Source of the DNA: Akkermansiaceae bacterium
GTDB lineage: Bacteria; Verrucomicrobiota; Verrucomicrobiia; Verrucomicrobiales; Akkermansiaceae
Assembly: GCA_028822935.1 (NCBI GenBank)
Contig: JAPKCM010000029.1
Location: forward strand, 1 to 56,079
Reading direction: 5' to 3'
DNA length: 56,079 nt
Made by a program: the position numbers and the translations under genes. Position 1 is the stretch's first letter, and each line of letters starts with the position of its first letter. Shown piece after piece: positions 45,001-53,151 of this stretch. Below the pieces are notes generated by a model. That model did no database searches. It had not been told where the DNA came from and was given only the letters and a program-made list of their open reading frames with translations.

Positions 45001-46980
45001 CCCAATCTCATCGCAAATCTCGCCTTAACAACACCCCTCCCCCTACTGCGCGATTCCATTCTCTGGGATCTCACGCGTCAAGACCTCAAGGAAGCCATCG
45101 CTCTCGCGAACCAACTCACCAAGCCCGCCGACATCTCCCGGGCCGCTGCCGTCATCCACCAGACCCTCGCAGGAGGAAAACAACCCGCTCCCACTGGCTG
45201 GGCTGAGTTCACGGCCAAAGCCGGAGCCACCGGCGACGATCGCACCATCACCCACATCGCCAAACTCAATACGATCTTCGGACAAGGAGAAATGGAGGTC
45301 GACTCCGTCGCCGAACGCGCCAAGCAAGCCGCCACGGCCTTCGCAATTTGCGCCGCCTGTCACCAATCCGGCCTCAATCAACCCGGCCCCTCCCTCGAAG
45401 AGATCGCACAAATCCACGACAACAAAGCGGACATCATCGCGTGGACAAAAAACCCCCTCAAAAAGCGAGAGGCTTACCCGCAAATGCCTGCCTTCGACAA
45501 GCTCGATTCACGCACCCTCGAACTTGCCGCCGAACACCTTCTCCGGATCCGCAATGGAGCCAAAGCCAATACCACCGAAAAGAAAATCCTCTTCCTCGCC
45601 GGAAGCGACAGCCACGGTTGGGGAGCGCATCAACACTTCGGGGGCACCACGATTCTTTCCAAAGGCATGCGCGAATCCACCCTGCCCCTTGAAGTCAAGG
45701 TCATCCGCGAATGGCCCGACGAGGAAACACTTCTTCAACAAGACGCCCTCGTCATCTACGCCGACGGATGGGGCTCCCACCCCGCCAATGGTCATCTCGA
45801 TAGTCTCCAGAAATTCATGGACCAAGGCGGAGGCCTCACCGTCATCCACTGGGCCACCGGACTCGGATCCCCCGATGCTGGAAACAAGACCAAGGATCAT
45901 TCCGCCGATCCCATCCGACGCCAATGGCGCAACCTCGTCGGAGCCGACTTCGAGCCCTGGCACTCCGTCAGCCGCTTCTGGGATGCCAGCTTCGAGAAAC
46001 TCCCCAACCATCCTGTGACTCGCGGCGTGCCACCCTTCATCATTCACGACGAATGCTACTTCCACCTCCGCTGCACCGACCCGGAACACAAGCACCTCAC
46101 CCCCCTTCACGGCGCCCTTCCTCCGGTCGGCATCATCCACCCTGGTCGCGCCATGGACAGTGGAAGCGATTCAGCTGTCGAAGGGGTGAAGAATGGTCAG
46201 GATCAATACTGCGCCTGGGGCTTCGACCGTCCAAGCGGTGGCCGCACCTTCGGTTTCACCGGCGGCCACACCCACTGGAACTGGGGACGCGACGAACTCC
46301 GCAAACTCATCCTCAACGGCATCTACTGGACCACTGGTGCCGACGTTCCTCAAAAAGGAATCTCTTCCACCCGCCCCACCGCCGCCGAAATGCTCATGCA
46401 CCTCAAAGGCAACCCCGGTTGGACCGAAGAAGCTCTCCAAGTCGGTCTTGACCGCGCAGGCAAAGGCGAGCTCATTAAGTGGGGACAGCACTCCGGCGGT
46501 CCTCTGCCCTTTGGTCCCCAGCCACCTAAAAAAGATCTCGGTTCCGGGATCATTTTTGAAGGAGAAAATCTCCACGTAATTAAAGCCGATGGTCCTGCCA
46601 TTCCCCAATCCATGGCATCATTCGGCGCAGGAATCTGGAGCGGAAATTCTCAACTCTGGTGGGTCGCCGAGAAAAAGAACTCCAAACTCACCGTCGAGTT
46701 CTCCGTCCCCACCGCCGGGGAATTTGAGATTTATTTTGCCGGAACCAAAGCCGTCGACTACGGCATCCATTCCTTCACCATCAATGGCAGTGCCCTCGGA
46801 GAACCTCAGGACTTTTTTCAACCCAGCAGCGTAAGTCACACCGGACAGGTCAGGCTTGGAAAAGCAACGCTCAAAGCCGGAAAAAACACGCTCACTATCA
46901 TCTCCAGTGGAACCAATCCCAAGGCCGTGAAAAAACACATGTTCGGCCTCGATTACCTCCGATTGGCACCAGAAGAATAG
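42019..46980 (+). CDS. DUF1080/PVC-type propeller/HEAT/cytochrome c/ThuA fusion protein
   Basis: 1653 aa, exported (MKFLAFLLLSLCAHA). Domains: DUF1080 ~20-220 (SLFDGKTLDQWQG, GIQIRSQ, WNHYLIRCRGNRIEIHING); a GH32-accessory-like beta-sandwich ~245-395 (GFEKGNYEGWKETG); PVC-type propeller ~420-800 (VPEGFQVETIA, KYGPDGSVYSIDWQD); HEAT-like repeats ~820-1060; cytochrome c with CAACH at 1111-1115; a ThuA domain ~1188-1445 (KKILFLAGSDSHGWGAHQHF, FTGGHTHWNW); and a beta-sandwich ~1510-1653 homologous to the internal one in the 9262 gene (FGAGIWSGNSQLWWV, HMFGLDYLRL). ThuA is implicated in trehalose and 3-keto-sugar metabolism, and DUF1080 in 3-keto-glycoside cleavage, so the fusion looks like a one-polypeptide oxidative glycoside pathway; this is inference. 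Confidence 0.92.
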   Translation: MKFLAFLLLSLCAHAANPQSLFDGKTLDQWQGTPGFWSVEDGAITASIEDGKTLSKNEFLYWKGEVADFDLNLHYRITGGPTANSGIQIRSQKDASGHAAGYQCDLDDGKLWLGRIYDEHGRGLIAERGALTKISGAGQNHAIPFSESPALTRFAKTEDWNHYLIRCRGNRIEIHINGTHFTTLEDYQKNQADLSGLLAVQIHSGAGPAKIQFREITLTSFPQSISKPSPSSEKPTEGIVPPDAPNIGFEKGNYEGWKETGTVWNKGPIKGDSIAVRGRGNSSHDGNFWVGGYELWNTDQAQGTLTSNPFKVTHPWATYRIGAGPLSETHLEIIDAKTSKIIHKASGRGEVEDMAQNTVDLSAHLGKMIRLRLVDEHSGPWGHLNYDDFRFHEKKPTASSDPSTSRLSSSPLLWNLKPNPAGKPDDITSRIFVPEGFQVETIAREPQLRQPIAFTFDSRGRIWIAEAFAYPRRRSNEEASDRIIILEDQDGDGSFETHKVFADNLNLISGFEVGYGGVFAACAPEFLFIPDANGDDKPDGPPEVLLDGFALRDTHETPNSFLWGHDGWLYGCHGVFNNSLVGKPGTPKEERVDLQAGIWRFHPVTHDFEIYAHGGSNQWGLDYSADGSLFMTHCRSSWGLGPVSQVFRDGHYWTQNNGNHRDFIATDREGWSRTDLPLFNLCESIAAYGHGEGGAGKQGSRSIFGGHSHVGSMIYLGDNWPEEYRGDLFTHNLHGHQLNRELLARRDSAYLSSSHGQDTLYADDKQYLAVDLKYGPDGSVYSIDWQDTQQCHVDDTARWDRTNGRLYRMSWKETFEPVRVKDLASASEKELLSALRHKNEWFSRMAQHQIRQRAADKSISPKLATSLRSTVFDQTQPHRFRHLVALDGTGQLNQNDFTKLLKDTDETIREHALHLLTNQVGEQTRPHSDALLNLAKSDPSSRVRLALAGAAQHRLPEDMRLPILLALADRSEDTHDRFIPKLIWYALSPFAKEQPNLIANLALTTPLPLLRDSILWDLTRQDLKEAIALANQLTKPADISRAAAVIHQTLAGGKQPAPTGWAEFTAKAGATGDDRTITHIAKLNTIFGQGEMEVDSVAERAKQAATAFAICAACHQSGLNQPGPSLEEIAQIHDNKADIIAWTKNPLKKREAYPQMPAFDKLDSRTLELAAEHLLRIRNGAKANTTEKKILFLAGSDSHGWGAHQHFGGTTILSKGMRESTLPLEVKVIREWPDEETLLQQDALVIYADGWGSHPANGHLDSLQKFMDQGGGLTVIHWATGLGSPDAGNKTKDHSADPIRRQWRNLVGADFEPWHSVSRFWDASFEKLPNHPVTRGVPPFIIHDECYFHLRCTDPEHKHLTPLHGALPPVGIIHPGRAMDSGSDSAVEGVKNGQDQYCAWGFDRPSGGRTFGFTGGHTHWNWGRDELRKLILNGIYWTTGADVPQKGISSTRPTAAEMLMHLKGNPGWTEEALQVGLDRAGKGELIKWGQHSGGPLPFGPQPPKKDLGSGIIFEGENLHVIKADGPAIPQSMASFGAGIWSGNSQLWWVAEKKNSKLTVEFSVPTAGEFEIYFAGTKAVDYGIHSFTINGSALGEPQDFFQPSSVSHTGQVRLGKATLKAGKNTLTIISSGTNPKAVKKHMFGLDYLRLAPEE

Positions 46981-47327
46981 ACCACTTCAGTAGGTCCATA
47001 AATATGCTCTTAAATCTTCGTGCGATATACTTCATGAGGATGGGTCATTCAAAAAGTTACCTTCACTTTAATTCGTGAAAAGTTAAATAAAACAAACTAA
47101 AAAATGAGATACACAATTAGAACGATAGCACTGGCGCTTGCTGTGACTGGTTCCGCATCGGCGGCTACCATCACATGAGACCCGGTCATCGTGAACACAA
47201 CGGCTTCTGATATCAGCACGGCAATTTTCTGAAGATTCCTAAGATCAGTAGTTTAGCCGGATTTATCCCTCCAGGATTTTCAGGTCACCCCCCTTTCTCC
47301 CCCCTCCGCTCCGGTCCAAAGGCGGCT
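46981..47327. other. Intergenic region with a gene remnant
   Basis: Apart from the short PEP-CTERM-type remnant at 47104-47232, this is non-coding. A pyrimidine-rich run (CCCCCCTTTCTCCCCCC) lies at about 47286-47302, just beyond the 3' end of the GATase gene. Confidence 0.4.
47104..47232 (+). pseudogene. N-terminal remnant of a small exported protein
   Basis: The ATG at 47104 begins a good signal peptide (MRYTIRTIALALAVTGSASA) followed by ATIT, an in-frame TGA at 47176-47178, and DPVIVNTTASDIST before a final TGA. In PEP-CTERM-type proteins a Trp is usual after the TIT, so TGG to TGA is the simplest explanation. No SECIS-like hairpin follows. Confidence 0.6.
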
Positions 47328-48071
47328 TCAAGGCCCTCCCGCCAAAAGCAAATTCCTAGCAGTGCAGTCAGTAGTGAGGAAATTGACGATCCATTGAGCG
47401 AGAGTGAGGTCGTCCAGCGTTGCATTCAGGGTGGCTTTTGCGTCGCGGATACAGTCGGCGGGAATCCTATGTTTACGAGCATCCATTAATGCGGCGGAGT
47501 AGGCTGGGGTGAATTCCGGGTGACCTTGGACGCTGGCCATGTGCTCTCCTACCTGGATCATGAAGTAAGGGCAGAAGGTGCTTTCGGCGAGGATCTCAGC
47601 GCCTTCGGGAAGTCGGCTGATCTGGTCTTCGTGGCTGACGAGGATGTCGAGCTGGTCGGAGGCAGGCTGCATCCACGGTTTCTTCTGAACGACTTTGTTG
47701 AAGCTCACGCCAACGCCCCAGCCCTTCGGGGAGGTTTGCACGTGGCCGCCAAGGGCGCAGGCGAGTGCCTGGTGGCCGAAACAAACGCCAAAGAACGGCG
47801 TTTTGGTGCGATGGAGTTGGCGAATGAATTCGAGGAGGTCATCGACCCAGGGGAGGCCGTCGGTCAGGCTGTGTCGACTGCCGGTGGTGAGGTAGCCGGA
47901 GCATTCGGAGTGGTTCTCGGGGTATTCTCCGGTGCGAACGTCGTAGGTGCGTAGGGAGATGTCTTGGTCGAGCCGGCCAAAGAGGCTCGTAAACATGGCG
48001 GGGTAGTTGCCGTGTTCCGGTTGAAGTGGCTCGGCGATGTCATCGCATTGAAGTAGCCCCAGGGTGATCAT
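47328..48071 (-). CDS. Class I glutamine amidotransferase-like protein
   Basis: 247 aa from the ATG at 48071, which overlaps the preceding stop as ATGA, the standard coupled arrangement; an in-frame ATG at 48104 is less likely. The nucleophile elbow is GVCFGHQ (Cys97) and QGHPEF supplies the catalytic His, with Glu as the third residue two positions later. There is no synthetase domain. In the GS-like/ALDH/ADH context the likely role is to hydrolyse a gamma-glutamyl amide, as PuuD does for gamma-glutamyl-GABA; the substrate is inferred. Its last codons (CTARNLLL) resemble a short antisense stretch near 55890-55920. Confidence 0.88.
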   Translation of the reverse strand: MITLGLLQCDDIAEPLQPEHGNYPAMFTSLFGRLDQDISLRTYDVRTGEYPENHSECSGYLTTGSRHSLTDGLPWVDDLLEFIRQLHRTKTPFFGVCFGHQALACALGGHVQTSPKGWGVGVSFNKVVQKKPWMQPASDQLDILVSHEDQISRLPEGAEILAESTFCPYFMIQVGEHMASVQGHPEFTPAYSAALMDARKHRIPADCIRDAKATLNATLDDLTLAQWIVNFLTTDCTARNLLLAGGP

Positions 48072-49249
48072 GAGAAGAGGTTTCCGCGGAGGGCCTTCCT
48101 GCACAAATTTGCGTATTCAGCGGGAGTCAGGAGGATGGGGTTTCCACCAGCACTGGGGTCCTCGGAGGCCATTTTGCCAATCAGCTCGAGGTCACTTTCG
48201 GGAATGCCAATTCCGGAGAGGTCGTTCGGGATGCCGACCTGCTTCCGAAGATCAAGGACCCACTGGAGGAAGGAATCGAAGCCGGGCTCCTTCAGTTCTA
48301 AGTAGCAGGAGAGACGGGTGAGTCGTGTCTCGATAGCTTCGCGGTTCACCTTGAGCACATAGGGCATGAGGATCGCGTTGAGCAAGCCGTGGTGCGCATC
48401 GTAAAGTGCGCCAAGCGGGTGCGCGAGAGCGTGCATCCCGCCGAGTCCTTTCTGGAAGGCGGTGGCACCCATGGAGGAGGCGACGAGCATTTGCATGCGG
48501 GCTTCGAGATCACTACCATCGGCCACTGCTCTCGGCAGGTAGTCTTTGACGAGGCGGATTCCCTCGACGGCAATGCCTTCCGCCATGGGGTGATAGAAGG
48601 GTGAGCAGAGCGCCTCGAGATTGTGGGAAAGGGCGTCCATGCCAGTGGCCGCGGTGATGTGTGCCGGGAGGCCGACGGTCAGCTCGGGATCGAGAATGAC
48701 GAGTGCGGGCAGCATGCTGGGGTGGAAGATGATTTTCTTAATGTGATTGGCCTCATCGGTGATGATGGAAGCGCGGCCTACTTCAGAACCGGTGCCTGCG
48801 GTGGTGGGGACGGCGACGACGGGGGCGACGCCGGTCGTGTCGACGCGGGTCCAGTTGTCCCCGACGTCTTCGAAGTCCCAAATGGGGCGGTTCTGCCCGA
48901 CCATGAGGGCGACGGCTTTGGCAACATCCAGCCCCGATCCTCCGCCAAACGCGATGACGCCGTCGTGCTCGCCCGCTCTGTAGGCATCCACACCATCGCT
49001 GACATTTTCGCCAGTGGGATTGAGCTTCATCTTACTGAACAGGCCGCAGTTCAGACCAGAGGCGCGACACTTGTCCACGCAATCATTGACCATGGGAAGG
49101 GCGGCGAGTCCCGGGTCGGTGATCAGGAGGGGAGCGGACATCTCCAGCGCCTTGCAGTGGTCGGGTAGGGCTGCGATGGTTCCTGCGCCAGCCTTGATGC
49201 TGTTGGGGTAATTCCAGTTTCCTGTCAGGTCGGAATAATCGAGGCTCAT
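48068..49249 (-). CDS. Iron-containing alcohol dehydrogenase
   Basis: 393 aa, full length for the group III Fe-ADH family. NAD-binding GGGSGLDVAK and the PTTAGTGSEV motif are intact. Metal ligands are visible in TAATGMDALSHNLEA, GGMHALAHPLGALYDAHHG (His residues). It lies 6 nt after the ALDH gene and overlaps the GATase gene by 4 nt. It probably oxidises a primary alcohol group, plausibly on a gamma-glutamylated amino alcohol, to the aldehyde used by the ALDH. Confidence 0.93.
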   Translation of the reverse strand: MSLDYSDLTGNWNYPNSIKAGAGTIAALPDHCKALEMSAPLLITDPGLAALPMVNDCVDKCRASGLNCGLFSKMKLNPTGENVSDGVDAYRAGEHDGVIAFGGGSGLDVAKAVALMVGQNRPIWDFEDVGDNWTRVDTTGVAPVVAVPTTAGTGSEVGRASIITDEANHIKKIIFHPSMLPALVILDPELTVGLPAHITAATGMDALSHNLEALCSPFYHPMAEGIAVEGIRLVKDYLPRAVADGSDLEARMQMLVASSMGATAFQKGLGGMHALAHPLGALYDAHHGLLNAILMPYVLKVNREAIETRLTRLSCYLELKEPGFDSFLQWVLDLRKQVGIPNDLSGIGIPESDLELIGKMASEDPSAGGNPILLTPAEYANLCRKALRGNLFS

Positions 49250-49255
49250 GGTGAA

Positions 49256-50647
49256 CTAGGTGGAGGTTTTGATGTGGAAAGATTTCGGACGGGTGAGGTG
49301 ATCAAAGCCGAGGTGCGAGAGGGTGCAGCCACAACCGGAGTTCTTCACCCCGGTCCAGGCGAGGGCGGGGTCGAGGTAGTCGCAGCGGTTTACGAAGAAA
49401 GTGCCGGTGTCGACCTGTTCACCCAGTCGGGTCGCCGCTTCGATGTCTGTTGAGAACACGGATGCGGTGAGGCCGTATTCTGAATCGTTCATTAGGAAAA
49501 CTGCTTCTTCGTCAGAGCTGACCTTCTGGATGCCGACGACTGGGCCGAAGGATTCTTCGGTCATGACACGCATGTTGTGGTTCACCTCAGTAAGAACTTG
49601 AGGGGCCATGTAGGGGCTGCCTTGTTGATCCATGGAGAACTCAGTGGGATCGATGTGGGCGATGGCACCTTGCTGGACGGCTTCATCGATTTGTCCGCGG
49701 ACAAAATCGGCGGCCTTGGCACGCACCATGGGGCCGAGGGTGGTGACAGGATCATCGGAGCGTCCGAGTTGGTATTGTTTGACGAGGGTCACCGCTTTTT
49801 CGACGAAGCGGTCGTGGAGGTCTTCGTGGACATAGATGCGTTCGATGCCGCAGCAGGATTGGCCTGAGTTGAAAAATGCTCCGTCGACGGTGGTTTCGAC
49901 GGCGTGGTCGAGATCTGCGTCTGCTCTTACGTAGGCAGGGTCCTTGCCGCCTAGTTCGAGTCCGGTGCCGATGAACCGGCCTGCGGCGGCGTGCTGGACC
50001 ATCGCACCACCTGCCACGGAGCCGGTGAAGCACACGTGCCGGACTTCGGGAGCTTTGATGACGCCTTCGGTGTGCTCGTGGGAGAGGTGGAGATACTGAA
50101 ATACACCTTCGGGAAGGCCGGCTTGCGCGAAAGATTCGTGGATGCGTTCGGCACAGAGGGGGGTTTGTGCGGAGTGTTTGAGAAGGACGGTGTTTCCAGC
50201 GAGGATGGCCGGGACGATGGCATTGACGGAGGTCAGGTAGGGGTAGTTCCACGGAGCGATGACAAAGACGACGCCGAGAGGTTCGCGGATGATGGAGCGT
50301 TGGAATCCACTTGTTTCCGGGAGCGTGGTTGGGGAGAGGGCCTCCTCCGCGATGTTGATCATGTGGTGGGCGCGTTCTGCAAACCCGGCCACTTCCCCGG
50401 CGGCGTAGCGAATGGGTCGGCCCATCATCCAGGAGATCTCTTCGGCGATACGGTCCTTCTTGGAGGTGAAGGCATCGACCATGCGACTGCAAACGGCGAT
50501 GCGTTCGGCCACCGGGGTCTGTTTCCAGATTTGTCGCGCCGCCTTGGCTCGCTGGAGAGCTTCGGCGATCTGTTCCGGGGTAGCGTAGTCCCGGGTGACG
50601 TAGGTGGTGCCGTCGATGGGCGAAATAGTTTCCAGTCGGTTGCTCAT
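49256..50647 (-). CDS. Aldehyde dehydrogenase family protein
   Basis: 463 aa. Family motifs are intact: PWNYPYLTSVNAIVPAILAGN, the FTGSVAGG cofactor loop, GLELGGKDPAYV with the general base Glu, and GQSCCGIERIYV with the catalytic Cys. It lacks an export signal and is cytosolic, using NAD(P). It starts 7 nt downstream of the GS-like gene. PuuC-type oxidation of a gamma-glutamyl aldehyde is the role suggested by the neighbours. Confidence 0.94.
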   Translation of the reverse strand: MSNRLETISPIDGTTYVTRDYATPEQIAEALQRAKAARQIWKQTPVAERIAVCSRMVDAFTSKKDRIAEEISWMMGRPIRYAAGEVAGFAERAHHMINIAEEALSPTTLPETSGFQRSIIREPLGVVFVIAPWNYPYLTSVNAIVPAILAGNTVLLKHSAQTPLCAERIHESFAQAGLPEGVFQYLHLSHEHTEGVIKAPEVRHVCFTGSVAGGAMVQHAAAGRFIGTGLELGGKDPAYVRADADLDHAVETTVDGAFFNSGQSCCGIERIYVHEDLHDRFVEKAVTLVKQYQLGRSDDPVTTLGPMVRAKAADFVRGQIDEAVQQGAIAHIDPTEFSMDQQGSPYMAPQVLTEVNHNMRVMTEESFGPVVGIQKVSSDEEAVFLMNDSEYGLTASVFSTDIEAATRLGEQVDTGTFFVNRCDYLDPALAWTGVKNSGCGCTLSHLGFDHLTRPKSFHIKTST

Positions 50648-50654
50648 TTAGGCA

Positions 50655-52031
50655 CTAGATGATTTCAAAGTAGCGTTGCATTTCCCAATCGGTGATGTGC
50701 TTTCGGAATTCGTTGAACTCCCATTCACGAGTGGAGGAATAGTGCTCGACGAAGTCATCACCAAAGAGGTTTCGGGCGGCATCCGATCCGCGGAGAGCGG
50801 TTGCGGCTTCGTTGAGGTTGAGAGGGAGAGCGAGGTGCTCGGGGTGGTTGAGAGCGTAGGCGTTTCCCTCGATGGCTCCCTCGGGCTCGAGGGCGTTTTC
50901 AATTCCATGGAGGCCAGCGCCGAGGGCTGCCGCCAGAGCGATGTAGGGGTTGGCGTCTGCGGAACCGAGACGGAACTCTACGCGCTGTGATTTCGCGGAA
51001 CCGGGGATGACGCGGAGGGAAGTGGTGCGATTTTCGCTGCCCCAGGTGGCATCAGTGGGGGCCCAATACCCGGGGATCATGCGGGAGTAGGCGTTGACCG
51101 TTTGGGCATACATGGCGGTGAGCTCCGGCATGAGGAGTTGCTGGCCAGCGAGGAAATGACGCTGGGTTTTGCTCATGTTCATGTCCTGCGAGGGATCATG
51201 GAAGGCCGAGCCGGAGCCGTCCTTGTGGCTCAGGGAGAGATGGATGTGCCCGGATTGGCCGGGGTAGTCGTTGGACCATTTGGCCATGAAGGTGGCCATC
51301 ATCTCGCGACGTTGAGCCCAGATCTTGACAAAAGTTTTGAAGAGCGCAGCCTTGTCCGCCGCGTTTCGAGCGTTGTCGACGGAGAGCGCCGCTTCCAAGA
51401 CACCCGGACCGGTTTCGGTGTGGAGGCCTTCGATGGGCATATCCATCTCTTCGCACATGCCGAGCAGTTCATGATAGAGCTCGGCGTGGACGGAGCTTCT
51501 CAGCATGGAGTAACCAAAGAAGCCTGGTGTAATTGGGTTCAGGTCACGGTAATTTTTCGCCCGGGCGCTGTCGGGGGTTTCGTTGAAGAGGAAGAACTCG
51601 TACTCGAATGCCGCGGCGACCTCGAAGCCCATGTCCGAGGCGCGGTCGAGAACGCGACCCAATAGATTTCGAGGACACAATTTGGCGGCCTCTTCCTCGA
51701 ACTCGCAAATAAACAGCAACGTTTGCGGTTCGAAGGGGATTTCGCGGCAGCTTTCCGGGATCACGCGCACCGGGGCATCGGGGTAGCCCGTGTGCCAGCC
51801 GGTGAATTTGATGTCGACGTTTTCGTAGAGCTGATCATTGGAGTCCCATCCGAGGACTACGTCACAAAACGCAAATCCGCTTTCCAAGGCAGAGAAGAAC
51901 TTGTCCCTGCTCATGTATTTTCCGCGCATCACGCCATCGATGTCGAACAAGCCGACCTTGATGTGAGTGATGTTTCGTTCCTCGACGATGTGTCGGGCGT
52001 CCTCGGCGGATTTGACGTCTCTAGGATTCAT
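50655..52031 (-). CDS. Glutamine synthetase family protein, probable gamma-glutamyl-amine ligase
   Basis: 458 aa from the ATG at 52031 (MNPRDVKSAEDARHIVEE); the frame stays open to 52115 but the added residues do not look like protein. Catalytic-domain motifs are present: EYEFFLF, TGPGVLEAAL, GQSGHIHLSL and RVEFRLGSADANPYIALAAALGAGLHGIE. Members next to ALDH and GATase genes (PuuA, IpuC, GlnA4 types) ligate glutamate to amines rather than ammonia. The additional Fe-ADH points to an amino alcohol such as ethanolamine as substrate. First gene of a four-gene operon with gaps of 7 and 6 nt and a 4-nt overlap. Confidence 0.9.
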   Translation of the reverse strand: MNPRDVKSAEDARHIVEERNITHIKVGLFDIDGVMRGKYMSRDKFFSALESGFAFCDVVLGWDSNDQLYENVDIKFTGWHTGYPDAPVRVIPESCREIPFEPQTLLFICEFEEEAAKLCPRNLLGRVLDRASDMGFEVAAAFEYEFFLFNETPDSARAKNYRDLNPITPGFFGYSMLRSSVHAELYHELLGMCEEMDMPIEGLHTETGPGVLEAALSVDNARNAADKAALFKTFVKIWAQRREMMATFMAKWSNDYPGQSGHIHLSLSHKDGSGSAFHDPSQDMNMSKTQRHFLAGQQLLMPELTAMYAQTVNAYSRMIPGYWAPTDATWGSENRTTSLRVIPGSAKSQRVEFRLGSADANPYIALAAALGAGLHGIENALEPEGAIEGNAYALNHPEHLALPLNLNEAATALRGSDAARNLFGDDFVEHYSSTREWEFNEFRKHITDWEMQRYFEII

Positions 52032-52141
52032 CCTTGGGATGATTGTGGATGATGGCTGGCGTGGCGACCATGACAATTTTTCATGGGAAAAGGGACGGTG
52101 AACCAAAGCGCACAAGTGTCCCTTGGCGGAAGCTTATCGAG

Positions 52142-52482
52142 TTACCAATCGATGCACTCGCCGATGGCGGCAATCAGGCGATCGATGTCTTCGGGGAAGC
52201 CGTGGGTTTTGAGGGCGTCGTAGAATTTTTGGAAGTTGTATCACTGGGCGGTGGGAGAGCGGAAGCCGGTGGTTGTTTCGCAATGAACGCAGACGACATG
52301 GGAGATTGTGGCATCATCCAGGAGGGCGGCGTCGAGCTTTTCCAGGTCTGGTGGGGCGAGTTCGGTGCTGTCGTGGATGAGTGTTTCGATGCCAATGACC
52401 TTGGCGATCTCGGCGAGTCAGTCGGTCACCATAGGTTCCGTTGGCGAGGACGAGGAGTTTGCCGTCCCCGGGGGGCTCGAAA
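52142..52482 (-). pseudogene. phnW: Remnant of 2-aminoethylphosphonate-pyruvate transaminase (phnW)
   Basis: Minus-strand pieces FEPPGDGKLLVLANGTYGDRL, (frameshift) AEIAKVIGIETLIHDSTELAPPD, HVVCVHCETTTG, a stop, YNFQKFYDALKTHGF and PEDIDRLIAAIGECIDW match successive blocks of PhnW in order. At least two internal deletions are evident: the PLP-lysine region after HCETTTG is gone, and the segment between THGF and PEDI is missing. The gene is certainly inactive. PhnW removes the amino group of 2-aminoethylphosphonate. Confidence 0.8.
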
Positions 52483-53151
52483 CAACCGATGACTCCACCA
52501 CAATTCCGCCGACCGGTCTTCTCTATGCCGTCTACCTAAATAGTGGCAGTGGTAGCGCATACTTTGGATGGGCGGACCTAGCCTCGACGCAGTTGTCACC
52601 CCAAGACCTCCAGGTGACGGAACCGCCAATCACGACAATGAGCTGCGCTATGATATTGCCTTCAAGGTCAACATCCCGCTGACAGAGGAAAAGAAACTCG
52701 AGTTCATCAACCAGTTCACACCTGTGATCCCACTCTACCACGATTCGTCAGTACCTTACTATCTCGTTCACCCCGCCGGGCTTTAAGAAGACGGCACGTT
52801 GGCCGCCTTCGCTCCTGCCTTCCTCATCAAGAAAATCTTCTCGGGAGGCAGGACAACTAGGCCAGAGAGGTTCGCCAACTAAACGCCCCGGACAGATCCT
52901 ATTCGAGCCCACCTGATGAAATCAGATCGCGTTCCAGCGTATCCCTACCGCGCTCCAAACCGGCGTATTCTCAACATGGTTTAAGCTGCTTCTGACGAAA
53001 ATGGTTCTTGGCTTGCCTTTTCCAGCACCTACGATCCTTCAGGCCTCGCGCCACCAGGGTTTCCCGCCTGTCCTCGGCTACATGCCCTCTCTCAAAATTG
53101 ATCGCTGAAGGACCAAGTTTCACCACTTCTGGACACCCCGCACGACGCCTC
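52483..53151 (+). other. Region with unidentified coding remnant
   Basis: Between ~52500 and 52786 the plus strand reads protein-like text in two frames (TTIPPTGLLYAVYLNSGSGS, then ELRYDIAFKVNIPLTEEK ... VPYYLVHPAGL), suggesting a frameshifted fragment of a gene I do not recognise. 52790-53151 holds nothing convincing; it should contain the promoter of the MFS gene. Confidence 0.35.

Noticed and set aside
47176-47178. In-frame TGA in the small exported ORF at 47104 as a third Sec codon
   Set aside because: A stop follows 17 codons later, no hairpin with a G-rich loop follows, and Trp is expected at this position; simple TGG to TGA decay fits better.
52043-52492. 149-codon plus-strand frame upstream of the MFS gene
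   Set aside because: It is the antisense reading of the phnW remnant, which matches a known family in order on the minus strand.
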